A stretch of DNA of 64,000 bases from Cavia porcellus (taxonomy: Eukaryota; Chordata; Mammalia; Rodentia; Caviidae): contig NW_026947502.1 of assembly GCF_034190915.1 (NCBI RefSeq), positions 2,109,173 through 2,173,172 of the forward strand, written 5' to 3'. Both the position numbers and the translations under genes were made by a program. Positions 23,431 through 35,390 of this stretch are shown one piece after another (position 1 is the first letter of the stretch; each line of letters opens with the position of its first letter). The notes below the pieces were generated by a model that saw only the letters and a list, made by a program, of their open reading frames with translations, was not told the DNA's origin and did no database searches.

Positions 23431-24479
23431 CCCAGCTTGTGTCTGGTGTTTGTTGGAGTTGCAAAACCGGGAGGTAATCTGAGCGATCCTCTTCCTACGG
23501 CTGCCCCTCTTTAGAAACCCAGCGACTGTAGATGGGTCAGATAATCTGGCCAGACCTCGCTTTTCCTCATCTAAAACAGGGAGCCCCTCATGCACTCCTT
23601 GAGATGGTAATAGTAGGAGGTATGGTTGTGACTCGCCAGATGTAGCGGGCGTTTCATGAGCACGAATGGTGGCTGCTGCTGTACCAAGCTTGGTGTCAGG
23701 AGATGCTCTCCGTTCTTCAAAATTGCCACTGTATAGAAAACCAGCAAAATGTCTCCCCATGAAACGTTTGCCCTATGTTCAGGTAGTTTGACCGAACTGC
23801 CACTTAGAAACTTGGGTAATGTATGACATTTAAGGGGCACAAGAATGTGATCTCTTTGGTTGTAACATTTGGCTTTATAAAATTGATATACAATTGATTG
23901 CTGATTTTTTCTACCTTTGTTTTCCCCCTCATATTTTTTACAAATACGGTTGCGGGGATCAAAGATCCAAGAACCAAAATATTATGCTTCCAAAATATCT
24001 TCATGCCAATTCTACACAAAGTGCCAACAAGTTGTCCTATGTGGGCCACTCATTACGGAAGCCAATTTTGTCTTTTCCTTTTCTGCCTCCTTTTTCAACT
24101 TTTTTTTTCTGTGTCAGTCTGAGTGGTTCTCCACACTCTCCCAGTGCCAATTGCTAGGGTTTAGGAAACACTATCCCCAAAATATGACACTTTGGTATTT
24201 GGGAAACTAGCAGAGGCAAGAAGATAATGCTCACCTTGTACTAGTCAGTTCCCTGTTCCTAGGACAAAATACCAGACATCTGAGTCTTAAAGGAGAAAAG
24301 GTTTATTTTGGCTCATGATTTTAGGGGCTCAACCCATGGTAGATTGCCTACAAAGCAGAAACATCATGGTGTTAGGGTATGATGGAGAAAGGCTGCCTAA
24401 CTCACGGATGCCAGGACGCAGATAGAAAATAGAAGACAGGATCAGGGATAAGACTGACCTTCAAGGTTATGTTGAATAC
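23431..24479. other. Intergenic sequence upstream of the CpG island
   Basis: No gene recognised. Short open frames at 23571-24210 have no motif. Confidence 0.35.
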
Positions 24480-25180
24480 GGTGTCATTTTTTTCTCTCAC
24501 TGATTTCCAGTTTCTCCCTTTTAGTTTTTAGAAGTTTTACTATGATGTGTTTTTGTGTAGATATCTTTGGGTTTATTCTTTTGGGGGTTTGCTCAATTTC
24601 TTGAATCTACAACTTCACATCTTTTGCTAAATTAGAGAGTTTTCCTCCATAGTATTTTAAAATCATTATAGGCTCACTCTTTTCCCTTTCCTTCCTGAAC
24701 TCTGATGATAAATATATCTTTTGTTATAATCTCTCTGGTTCCTACGTCTCTTCTCTTTTTTCTAGTTTGTTTTATCTCTGATTTCTATTGTCCAATCTTC
24801 AAATCCACTGATACTCTCCATTCAGTTCTGTTGTGAGTCTCTGTAGTGAGTTTCAAAATTATGGTTATTGTATTTCTTTAGTTCTAAAATTTCCATTTGG
24901 TTTTCTTTATCCCTTCAATTTATTTTCTGAGATGTTCAGTTTCTTCATGGAGACTTTGTAATTGGTTTCAAGTGTTTTCATGTATTTTATACTTTATCAG
25001 CATTAAAGTTTTTATTAATGTGGTCACTAACTGGTGTCTATTAATTGTCTTTTTTATTTCACTTAAGTGATCTTCCTGGTTGTTGGTATGATGAATATCT
25101 TTCAGTAAAGCCTGAATATTTTGGTATTATATTATGAAATATTATTTGAACTTTCTATCTGCCTTGCTTTTATACTGTCA
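24480..25180 (-). mobile_element. Old LINE-1 fragment, antisense
   Basis: The T-rich strand with 'attttctgagatgttcagtt', 'tcttcatggagactttgtaa' and 'agttctaaaatttccatttg' is typical of an ancient L1 3' UTR in reverse orientation. Confidence 0.55.
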
Positions 25181-26739
25181 CAGCAGAGGTAAAGGAGGTG
25201 CCACTTAATTGTGGGCAGATGGGTAGTTGTGCAGGTCTTTCACTTGACCTGACACCTTGAGAGGAAAAAGTCCGTTTATTGCTTGGTGTAGTGATAGTCC
25301 CAGATTCTCATTAGGTCTCTCTGTAAGGGCAGAATTTTATGGTTAGTAAAGGCACAATTATAGAATAACAAATTTATAGACATGTTATGGCAAGTTAGAA
25401 CCAAATAGTAGCCTCCACCTATGCCTGCTGGCTGTCACATAAAACACCCCGCTGAATTCAGTCAGCCTTGACAGTCTGGGTCCAGCTGTTTTTCTTCTAA
25501 TGGGTTGGGCCAATTTGACCATTCTGTTTGTTTTCCTTTAGAAAACACTGCTTCTAACTGCCTTTAAGGACTTTGGTTGGTGCAGATTAACCCAGTCAAA
25601 GATATTTAACTCTGCCTGCTCCACTTGAATCCCCTCCCCTCATTCCCAGGATGTTCCTGTTATGATAAACAATTCCTTTTAAGCAAATATATTTAGAGTT
25701 AGTTTCCTGACAATTTATGACTTAATTCATTCCATGTCACTAATCATGTAATGCCTTGTATGTCCTGCTTGTAAACTATAAACTAACCAAAATAAATAAA
25801 TAAGTAAACTATAAACTAGACCCAGAGCTGGCTCTTTGATAGTGATTTGGACTTGGGCCCACTGTCCCACTAGCATAATAAACGGTTACCTTCCAAATTC
25901 CTTGGTGTAAAGAGTCTGCCATGGTTTTTCTATAACAGCACTATGGTTTGGAGGACCAAGAGTGCTTTTCTTGCTGCTCCCTATTTTGCCTCACATCACC
26001 AGGCAGTTGAAATGTAGCCTTATTACAGCTGCACAGTGATAAAACTTGTATGCACTCAGCCATCTCTGAGACTGACCTATCAGGGAAGAAGAGATGCTGT
26101 CTCCTTCCTCGGTAAAAATTCATAAATCTAGGTTCCCCATCTTCAGTGTTCTTGGTGGGATGCAGCAGATGCCCATAACCAGCCAGTGTGGATGAGTATC
26201 CCAATTCTTGGGTCACTGTAGCCCAGTTAGGTCTTTATGGTCCATCTTAACAGTCTTGCAAGGGTGGAAGTCTAAGCTTTCCCCGTGGCCTTTGCTGGTA
26301 TGTGTAGTGATAGAATCATCCTTTTCTGTTACTTGGCTAAAGTACAGTGGTTATTTTCTAAATGCTTATGGTCTTGGTAGCATCCCCTTCCTTGGTCATG
26401 TGGGCAGAGAAATGAAGTTTTGTTGGGACTTTTTTCCTTTGCCCAATCAGTTTTTCTGGGATCACAATCTTTTTGGCTTGAGGTCTTGGACATATAAAAG
26501 CAAAAGAATCACCAAAATTTTATATTTATTTTATATACAAGGTAAAGAATTTTTACATATACCTATTAAAAACTGGAAAACTTACATGTCTGCTCCATTT
26601 TCCTAAAACAATGACTTTTAGACTAAAAACTTAATGTATAATTTATTTTATTCAACAGTACTCAAAGCAATTTTACTAACAACATGATGTAAAGGGTATT
26701 TCTTTGTATTGTTAGTTCTCAACTCATCTTGATCTTTCT
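25181..26739. other. Intergenic sequence; possible LTR at about 25440-25940
   Basis: The block ending 'taataaacggttaccttcca' and 'aattccttggtgtaaagagt' resembles a class I LTR 3' end. Nothing coding is seen; an open frame at 26208-26606 has no recognisable domain. Confidence 0.35.
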
Positions 26740-26842
26740 TTTTTATTTTTGTCTTTTTCATTTTTATCGGTACCGGGGATCGAACTCATGACCGCCTGCT
26801 TGCAAGGCAGGTACTTATGCCATTGAGCTAAATCCCCAGCCC
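26740..26842 (-). mobile_element. ID SINE, antisense, with visible target duplication
   Basis: Complement of an intact ID: TATCGGTACCGGGGATCGAAC at the tail side and 'gagctaaatccccagcccc' at the head side. 'catcttgatctttctt' before it and 'catcttgatgtttctt' after it form a 16-bp duplication with one change. Confidence 0.9.
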
Positions 26843-27839
26843 CATCTTGATGTTTCTTTACACAAATGTATATGATGAAGATTTAGACTTTGAGTTGATC
26901 TTTAAAATCAAAAACCATAAAGCAGGACATTAAATGATATGGTGGAATTTCTGGAGTTGAAAAAGTCAGGGACTATATAACTCAAAACCAAATGGGGACT
27001 AGAAAATAGATCTCTTGACTATGTTCAGTGTTTTTATTGAAAGTTGTATTTTTAAATGGTACTACTGAAACAGTTATTTTTTACAACATGAGACAGACTG
27101 GCCAGTGTACTAATGTACACTGGTTTTCAAAGACTAATAACACCCTGACTTTGAAAAGTCAGATGTAATTAAGAATTTTGCCACCATTGGTGTTCAGCAA
27201 AATACCAGGACAATTACAGGGCACTAGGAATAGGACTAACCTCTTTTCCTTCTCATTAAGGAATATTTTTTATAGACTGCCAAACGCCTATCTCCAAAAA
27301 TCAATTTCCATCAATTTCTCAAGCCAGAAATTCACAAATCATCTTCAAACTGTTTGCTCCATCAAATATTGATAAAAGTCTTCAAATTGTCTACCCACTC
27401 TTTGGATATATAAATTAGGATCTTCAGAATCAGACTCCCACAGTCCTTAACACTACAAAGATCATTCCCGGTCTCTGACAGCTGAACTCTAGCTTTGATT
27501 TCTAATTTTCTTTCATCTTGTATATCAACAAGACCAGTCTCTCTCCTGGTTCCTGTAGATTTTGGACTCTGTCTTCCTCTAAGGCTTTTACTTCTCCATT
27601 ACTCTATGGCCTTGTCTTCTCCTCCCTTTCCAGACATTACTGTTTTATGGATCCTTCATATCTGGATGAAAAAAATTTCTTTCCATTCTAAATTTTTAGA
27701 AGACAATCTTGGTCACTTCAGCCAGGTTTCTATTACATAAGACACCTGCTCTTATACATCTGCATGATGATACATTATGATCAAGTAGGATTGATTTCAG
27801 ATATGCAAAGTCCAAATTAAAAGGCTGCAATTCTTTTAA
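26843..27839. other. Intergenic sequence, no feature recognised
   Basis: AT-rich; no motif-bearing frames. Confidence 0.35.
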
Positions 27840-28250
27840 CACAAAGTGAAAAACAGTACAATCTCAATCTGCAGAAAATGGATGTGACAAAAACATTACT
27901 CATTTATAATAAATTTATAACACACAAGGGAAACAAGAAAATGTCCAAGAAAGCTAATATCAGATTAAATGGATCAGTATTCAGTGTTATCATTTCTACT
28001 TGACATTGTCATGGTCCATGTTATATAGGATTAAAATGTAAGAAAAGGTATGACTGGAAAAGGCAAATTAAAATGGTCTTTTTTTGTAAATAACAATTGT
28101 GTATGCACAAAATCCAAAAGCATCTACAAACAAGCTGTTAGAAATAACTGTGTTTAACACGATCCCTAGATACCAGGACAATATAAAAAAATAAACTGTG
28201 CATTTATATACTAATAATGGAAAATAAAGTTTAAAAATATTTCCAATACT
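27840..28250 (+). mobile_element. LINE-1 ORF2 fragment
   Basis: It resembles the late reverse-transcriptase region of L1 ORF2: 'attgtgtatgcacaaaatcc', 'aaaagcatctacaaacaagc' and 'taccaggacaatataaaaaa'. Frames are broken. Confidence 0.6.
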
Positions 28251-28381
28251 ACAGTGAGCACATCATGTCCTCTCAGTGCCTTCATGACACTGCCTAAGCT
28301 TGCCCCCTGTACAAAATGCCTTTCCAGATTTTGACATACCTGGTCAACTCCTGCATTTTAGTTTTCAGGCTTACCACTTTT

Positions 28382-28525
28382 TTCTCTTTTTGAGAAAGTG
28401 TTTCATTATGCAGTTTAGGCTGCCTTGAACTCACTTGGTATCCCTGACTGGCCTCAAGCTCATGGTGATCCTCCTGCCTCAGCCTCCCAAATGCTGGTTA
28501 TCACAGGTGTGCATACCATGTCAAG
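28382..28525 (-). mobile_element. B1-like SINE, antisense
   Basis: It contains 'ctcctgcctcagcctcccaa' and 'atgctggttatcacaggtgt'; complement of a B1 monomer, inserted between two L2-like pieces. Confidence 0.8.
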
Positions 28526-29440
28526 ACTTAACTCACTCTTTAAAGCATTTTCTCCTGCCCTGAGTATCTTTAAAACTTTAATTCATCAACAAATTCCCTA
28601 AGTCCCTCCTCAGATTTCAAACATATGAAAGTGTAAAAGTAGGACGTTTTTAATGAAACAACTCTAAACTGAGCCATATAAAAATTGAGCCATGCTTTCT
28701 TTACAAAATACTCTAAAGCAGATTTAAACTTATTGTCTCATTTTTAAGCCCCAATTATCTAGTGCTACGTTTATTAACATCTTACAAATGAGATCTTTTC
28801 CCTACCGTGGAGAAAATGTTTGCAGGCCAGGCTTGTGGGATTAAGCCATCTTTGACATCACAAAACATCTTTAATACTATTGCCAGAAGTTTCGTACTAA
28901 AAATTTCTAATTGATGTCATAAGCATCAGAATGAAATTCAAATTCCTTAGTACAGAAAGACCTTTTGTTACCTAGCCTCCTACATTTTCCCATACCATGC
29001 TCTTTACTTCTCACCACACATTTTCTACAAATGTGCCATGCTGTCACCCATCCACCCATGTCTTTGCATATGTGCCTTCACCTATTTTGAACACTTCTCT
29101 CACTCTTGAATGATTTCAGTTCTTTTTCTAAAATGTCCCTGAAACATCACATCTGGTCTTTCCAGAATCCCTTGGTTAGTCTTCATTCCTCTCTGCATCC
29201 TGTGCAAATCCTTTTGTACCTCTACAGAGTATCATCATAAATTAGACCTCTTTTCTCTATAAAAACCAATTAATGTAATTATTACCTACTATTCCTTTTA
29301 ACTCATACATGCCCCTTTCATTTAATATTAGAATATGGCCTGTTTCTTCCATGCAATTTCTAGTTCTCAAGATAGAATCTGGCCCAAATGTAGGCCTTAA
29401 ACACACATATACTGAGCAAACCAATTCGAAAGATCACTAT
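28526..29440 (+). repeat. LINE-2-like fragments
   Basis: Interrupted L2-type text, for example 'ctagcctcctacattttccc' near 28974, 'gtccctgaaacatcacatct' near 29133 and 'ccagaatcccttggttagtc' near 29162. The boundaries are uncertain. Confidence 0.5.
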
Positions 29441-29642
29441 ATAGTCTGAAATTTTCCAAAACTATAAAACCTCAACTGAAGAAATTGTTATTCACTGATT
29501 CCTTTTCAAAGACTTAGTCACATATGCTATGTATTTAAAACTATCAAGATCTATTTTACAACTAATGTAAAATTATAGCTTTAATTTTGAAGTGATTGGC
29601 TAACCAATATAAAAGTTTTTGTTTAAATTATCAAACAAGAGC

Positions 29643-29728
29643 GCCAGGGATTTAGCTCAGTGGCATAAGCACCTGCCTGGCAAGCACGAGGTCGTGAATT
29701 CAATCTGCAGTTCCGCAAAATAAATAAT
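29643..29728 (+). mobile_element. ID SINE
   Basis: GGGATTTAGCTCAGTGGCATA head with CACGAGGTCGTG in the variable part and a short A-rich tail. Confidence 0.85.
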
Positions 29729-30389
29729 AAATAATCAAACATTGGTGTTCAAAGCATCATTATGAGTTTCTAATAAGTGACCTCAATAAAATTTTGAGAA
29801 CAAAATTAAGAATTGTTTAGAAAGCATGGAAGACATTTGGGTATCATCTGACAGAACAAAAAAGAAGGTAATAGACTTTTCTTTCTTCTTTTTAATAAAA
29901 GCCACGCAAAAAGTTTGACAATAGGTAAGGGAAAAGGTAAACTCCAAACACTGAGGTAGTCTGCTGTTTCTTTTTTTAAAATTTGGTCCTTTGCTCTAAA
30001 ATGCATTTAAGATCAATTTCTTTTATTAAATTAGCTCTGATAAATATGCTAGCAGCTCACACTTGTTTTCTGAGAAATCTAGCACCCTGAACACCAACTT
30101 TCCTCATGTTTACACGATGTAGATATTGTACAATGCTGATAAAGACAAGAAAAACCAACTTTTTATCTTATAAATGGCTAATACCAATATCTGCAAATAT
30201 GAGGTGTCTTAGGATATTACAAAAAGTGACTGACAGGTATAAAATTATTCACCATAATTATTATATAGACAAGGTTTATCCTTGGAAATTAGTATCTGAT
30301 GAGGACTAAATTAAAGTTACCTCATTTTCATTACATTTAATAAATCAGTCTCAAGTACTTATTCTCTGATAAACTTTGGTTTAAGGCTT
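29729..30389. other. 3' flank / probable 3' UTR of the ZNF354-like gene
   Basis: AT-rich and without other features. Several complement-strand AATAAA-type hexamers (for example near 30022) could end the minus-strand transcript. Confidence 0.4.
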
Positions 30390-31963
30390 TCACACATGCA
30401 AATCTCCTTTCAACGTTTCTGATTCAATATGAATTTTATAATGATTAGTAAGGGATGACCTCTGGCTGAAAAGTTTCCCACATGCATTACATTCATAGGG
30501 CTTCTCTCCAGTATGAATTCTTTGATGTGCAATAAGCGAGGAGCTTTGTCTAAAGTTCTTCCCACATGTATTACATTTGAAGGGTTTCTCTCCTGTATGA
30601 ATCCTTTGATGTTGAGTAAGAGCAGCACTTTGACCAAATGACATCCCACATTCTAGACATCGATAAGGTTTCTCTCCAGTATGAATTCTTTGATGATTAC
30701 TAAGAGATGAGTTACACCTGAATGTTTTCCCACAATCAGTACATTTATAGGGTCTTTCACCAGTATGCATTCTCTGATGCTGAATGAGAGCTGAACTTTG
30801 CCTGAAGGCTTTCCCACACACCTTACATTTACATGGTTTTTCTCCAGTATGGATTCTCTCATGAATGATAAGGGTTGAATGGGAACTTAAGGCTTTGCCA
30901 CATTCATTACAATTATACAGTTTCTCTCCAGTATGAATTATTCGATGTCTGTTGAGTCGTGAGATAGAAGTGAAGCCTTTTCCACACTCATTACATCTGT
31001 AGGGCTTTTCTCCAGTGTGAATTCGTTCATGTTGAATGAGTGATGCACTCTGACTGAAGGCTCTCCCACATTCACTGCATTTGAAAGGCTTCTCTCCAGT
31101 GTGAATTCGCTGATGATAACGAAGGGAGGAGCTAGACTTAAAGGTATTGCCACATTCATTACATAAGTAGGACTTTTTTCTGAGGTGAAGTCTCTGACCT
31201 CCTGAAAAGGAAGTGGTACAACTGGATGGCTTCCTACCTGGATTATACTTATGGGGATTTTCTCGAGCATGGATTTTTTGATGTATAAAAAGACCAGATC
31301 TTCTGCTAAAGGATTTACCACATTCTTTACATCTATAGCATTTCTCCACAGTATGGGTTCTAAGGTGCTTACAAAGGGATGCACTATGGCTGAAGGCTTT
31401 CCCACATTCTTTACATATGTAGGGCTTCTCTCCAGTATGAGTTCTTTGATGTTGAATAAGAGCTGAACTTTGGCTAAAGGCTTTTGAACATTCTCTACAC
31501 TTAAATAATTTTTCTCCACTATGGTTTTTCTCATGTTTACGAAGGGATGAATTGTGAAAGAAAGCTTTTTCACATGTACGACATTTATAGCGTTTCTCTG
31601 CTGTCTTGATTTTTGGCTGATTAAATGAATTTGAATTCTGCTTGAAGCTATTTCTTTGTATTTCATATTTTAAGGGTATTTTGTCTCTAGCAATCCTTTG
31701 TGTCTTAATAACTGATTTCACACTGACATTTTGTCTAAATTCAAAACTATTACGGCATTCATCTAAAGCAAGAATTTTCATATGGGTTAGTGAAATTATT
31801 TGCACACTTTCATTTTTGTCCTGTTTTTTAAATCTGTCTTCAAATATGCAGGGCTTTTCTGGTATGACATTTTCATCTTTTTTTAGCTTCTTCCTTATTA
31901 GTTCCTGAAGTAATAAGTCTTTTGTTTGAGGTGTTTTTGTGATCTCAAGACTGCTTTTACATC
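30390..31963 (-). CDS. ZNF354B: Zinc-finger exon of a KRAB zinc-finger repressor of the ZNF354 family
   Basis: This is the last coding exon (1574 bp) of a 609-residue protein joined from 40106-40138, 36836-36931 and 37417-37543. The acceptor CAG is at 31964-31966, and the frame is open without a stop from there to 30390. About 100 linker residues are followed by 13 canonical C2H2 fingers with TGEKPY-type linkers. One degenerate finger-like unit between the fourth and fifth has lost its first cysteine pair and its usual linker. ZNF354 hallmarks include EKRYKC at the start of the array, [19 protein letters not shown] and the tail ending GDLHV. The role, known from the family, is sequence-specific DNA binding in the nucleus with KRAB-TRIM28 repression. 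By recalled sequence the best match is ZNF354B; ZNF354A and ZNF354C are close paralogs. Confidence 0.9.
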
Positions 31964-32942
31964 CTGGAGGGAAAAAAATGATCAGTGTGATTAGCTGAGA
32001 CTAAATTTGTAGAAGCTGTATTATATCAAAATAAAGTTTGAGATGTGTATATGTGGCAGCATGGGAAAAATAACATTTAATTAAATTGATAATGAGCAAT
32101 AGCTTTACTACCAGAGTGAACAAAAGAATAAAACAAGCTCATTTAAGGAGCATGAACATGAGAAGAATGATTAGTGGGATGAAAAGAAGAATTAGGGAAG
32201 TAATGAATTGGGAAGTATAGTCTGATTTCCAAAGCCTAAGACTGACTCGTCAACTATCTCACTTTGTAATTTTCTATTTTTGAACATCTTGCCTCTCTTT
32301 CCTACGTGACAAGCTTTTCTACACCCTTCAGATTCATTTCCATGTTACCTTCTCTGTACCCTACTTCCTGACTCTGAGCTCCAACAATTCCTGATCCTCT
32401 TTTAGAACATACAGTTTAATTACAGGAAAATACTATGAGAATCTTCTAAGACCACTGTTGTATATACAGTCTGTCATTGAGGACAGTATTAATATAGCAC
32501 ATGCCTATACTACATATAAAGAAAAAAATTTATCTCATGCTGAGAAAGGCTGCAATAAAATTCAGCACTGCTGACAACAAAAATAGGAACTGAGGAATAC
32601 TCCCCCAAAATGGTATAATTTATACACCTTAGATCTTAAACTAGTATCTTACATAGTGAAGAAGCACTAGATGTATTTCCACTATGCTCAAGATATCTAT
32701 TATTTTCTTTACTACTCAACACTGTACTAGAAGCATTAACATATGCAATTAGATAAAAGAAACCAATTAGAGACCTAAGGATGAATCAGGAAGTGTAACC
32801 ACTTGCATTTGCTGACGTTACTGTATATAAAAAAATCCTAGGGAATCAATGATTCACTAAAGTAATAGGGTATGCAACTGGCATACCAGACAATACCTAT
32901 CACTGACAAAGAAAGAGAGGAACAAATCTGCAAGAAATGAAA

Positions 32943-33072
32943 GCCAAGCATGGTGGCACATGCCTGTGATCCTAGCATTTGGGTGAGGCAGAAGGATCAT
33001 CGTAAGTTTGAGGCCAACATTGTGAATTCAAGGTCAACCTGTTCATAGGGAGACTTTGTCTCAAAAAAAATA
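32943..33072 (+). mobile_element. B1-like SINE
   Basis: 'agcatggtggcacatgcctg' start, GAGGCAGAAGGATCAT middle and GACTTTGTCTCAAAAAAAA end. Confidence 0.85.
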
Positions 33073-33629
33073 TGAAAAACCTATATGAGAAAAATTTTAT
33101 GAGCATTTTGAATGACATTAAGTTACACACAAATAAATGGCATGCCCTCGCATATTCTTGGCTAGAATAATTCAAGGTCATAGGTCATAAAAACGTCAGG
33201 GGATAAAGACAATAAGAAGTCCCATGGCAAGCATTCTATTAATATCATAGAGAAGCCCTTGTCCTGCAACTAACAGGGTTCTGACCACCCATTGCTGCTT
33301 TGTACCACAAAGATGCAGGCACAAAGGCAGGACATCACTGTTGCCATCTCTACTGGCTGAGATGGCTTCCAAAGGATTTGAGCAACAGTGCCTAATCCTC
33401 ACAAATCTCACAAAAATCTCTAACTCTTTTTTTTTTTTCTTTCTTTGTGAGGCATTTAACAGTAAGGACATTGAAAAGCACCTACATAACAGGAAGATTT
33501 AGTAAGTCATCATGCTTGTCCAAAGAAAGGCTCAGAAAAGGCATGAAAAACCTTTGGTTTATACCTCAGGCTAATTAATGGCAAAGAGACCCCCTGTAAC
33601 TAAAGAAAAACCAAAAATAAAACCAACAA

Positions 33630-33650
33630 CCACCACCACCACCACCACCC
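33630..33650 (+). repeat. (CCA)n microsatellite
   Basis: About seven CCA/ACC triplets in a row within the intron. Confidence 0.9.
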
Positions 33651-33754
33651 AAATTCTAGAACAATAAGAATAACAATCACCCAAATTCTAGAAGACCCAG
33701 GGAAGGAGGCAAATCTGATTCCCAGAGTTATGAGTAACAGATAAAATGCATACT

Positions 33755-33897
33755 TTTTTTTAAGAAAAGGTCTTGCATGTAGTTCAGACCAGCCTTGAAC
33801 CCACTGCATAGCTCAGATTGGATTCAAATTCATTGTGATCCTCCTGACTTAGTCTCCCAGGTTCTGGGATTCCAGGTGTGTCACCACATCTGGCAAA
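33755..33897 (-). mobile_element. B1-like SINE, antisense
   Basis: It contains AAAAGGTCTTGCATGTAGTTC, 'ccagccttgaacccactgca' and 'cctgacttagtctcccaggt'. Confidence 0.75.
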
Positions 33898-34154
33898 ATG
33901 TCTTACTTTCAACAAAAATCATAAGGAATTTTTTAAAAAGGGAAAGTATGATCAGTTCCAAAGGAAAAAAACACAGAAAACACTTATGAGAAAAGATCAA
34001 ATGGTGGCATATGACTCTAAGAATAAGACAACTGTCACAAAGATGCTCAGAGAGCTAAAGGAGGATAGAGAAAAGTCATGAAAATTACACATGAAGAAAA
34101 AATATGAATAAAAAAACAGAAAACTTAGAAACAAATTCTGAAGATAAAATGTAG

Positions 34155-34262
34155 AAATTCAGTGGTTCATGGCTGTCATCCCAGTACTTAGATTTGGGCA
34201 AGAGAACCCAAAGTTTGAGTTCTCTTGGGTAACTTAATGAACCTGTCTTAAAAAAAAAAAGG
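34155..34262 (+). mobile_element. Worn B1-like SINE
   Basis: It contains 'tcatggctgtcatcccagta' and 'aacctgtcttaaaaaaaaaa'. Confidence 0.6.
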
Positions 34263-34273
34263 CAAAATAAAAG

Positions 34274-34352
34274 GGCTGAGACTGTAGCTCAGTGTGATGG
34301 TCCTGGGGTTGAATGCCCAGTATTTAAAAAAAAGGAAGAAAAAAAAAAAAAA
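34274..34352 (+). mobile_element. Worn ID SINE
   Basis: GGGCTGAGACTGTAGCTCAG head and 'gttgaatgcccagtatttaa' B-box side, followed by an A-rich tail. Confidence 0.65.
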
Positions 34353-35189
34353 CAGAAAAAATAAAAGAAGCAAAGAGAAAATTTCATTTTAAGTTTTTAA
34401 AGATTTGAGTAGATAGAAAAAAGAATAGGCAAAGTTGAAGGTACAATAATTAAATTGAGTCTGAGAAACAAAGTGAAAAACATTGAAGAAAAGTATACAG
34501 AACCTGAGATACTCAAAGTCTGTCAATAACACAGTCATGACTTGCCTCCAGGGCTGGTCCTCAGAGCTGAAGAGGAGGGAGCTGATCCCACCACCCAGGG
34601 TCCCAGCCTCTCCCTGCATAGCTCAGGACCCCAGCCCCACTTCCTACTCAGTCTAATTCCTCTCACACTCACTTTTCACATCTCTCAAGGGGATCTGATG
34701 ATGGGGCATAGGGTGAGACTCTCTCTTTTCCTCATTCGCACACACTCAGACTATAGCTACTGGACAGACATCCATGTAATAATTCTTGAAGGCCGCCCTG
34801 CTGCCTGCATGTTGACAGTTTGTTTTCAAGTAGCCTCCTTGATCTTTGACAGTGGCTATACAATTATGTATTTGTTCCAAATCAAAGTTAAAAAAAACCC
34901 AGATACCTGTAGTTGTCATTTCGGATGTTGTCGCTGGAGATCAAGCCTGGACTGCCAAGCCTGGGCTGGCAGGACAATGTAATCTGTCCTGTGGTTCTCC
35001 CTGACCCTGGTGTGAGGGGCAGATGACAGAGTGGAACTCCTTATCTCTGCTCAGTCCAGTACAGCTCTCAGATCCTCAGACCAAACTCTGATCAGCCCAG
35101 GACTGGTGATATCTCATGCCACTGCTGTCTCCTACAGGCTCATCTATCCTTTTCCTCACTAGACACTGGCTTCCCATCTCAGAGTGATC

Positions 35190-35390
35190 ACACCTGTGAC
35201 TTTAGGGCTGGACTAATTACCCCTGCCCTTCCTCAGGGAAGTCTTGGCTGCTGCTTCCTCTACTTTGCCCTCATAGTACTTTGACTTTCCCCTGGCCCTC
35301 ACTAGAATTTGTTCTTTCATACCCTGAGTGTACAGGGCATCTTCAATCTTGTCTGCACTTCAAGATCATGAGGACAGGACCCTGTCTCAC
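35190..35390 (+). repeat. LINE-2-like fragment
   Basis: It contains 'tacagggcatcttcaatctt' and 'gatcatgaggacaggaccct', the signature end of L2 3' sequences. Confidence 0.5.

Noticed and set aside
22712..23760. Several long open frames on both strands across the 23-kb CpG island
   Set aside because: They overlap each other in several frames, are rich in Arg, Ala, Gly and Pro from base composition, and have no domain; the island is better read as a promoter with an untranslated exon.
30938..31666. 242-codon minus-strand frame inside the zinc-finger exon
   Set aside because: Frame-shifted shadow of the C2H2 array.
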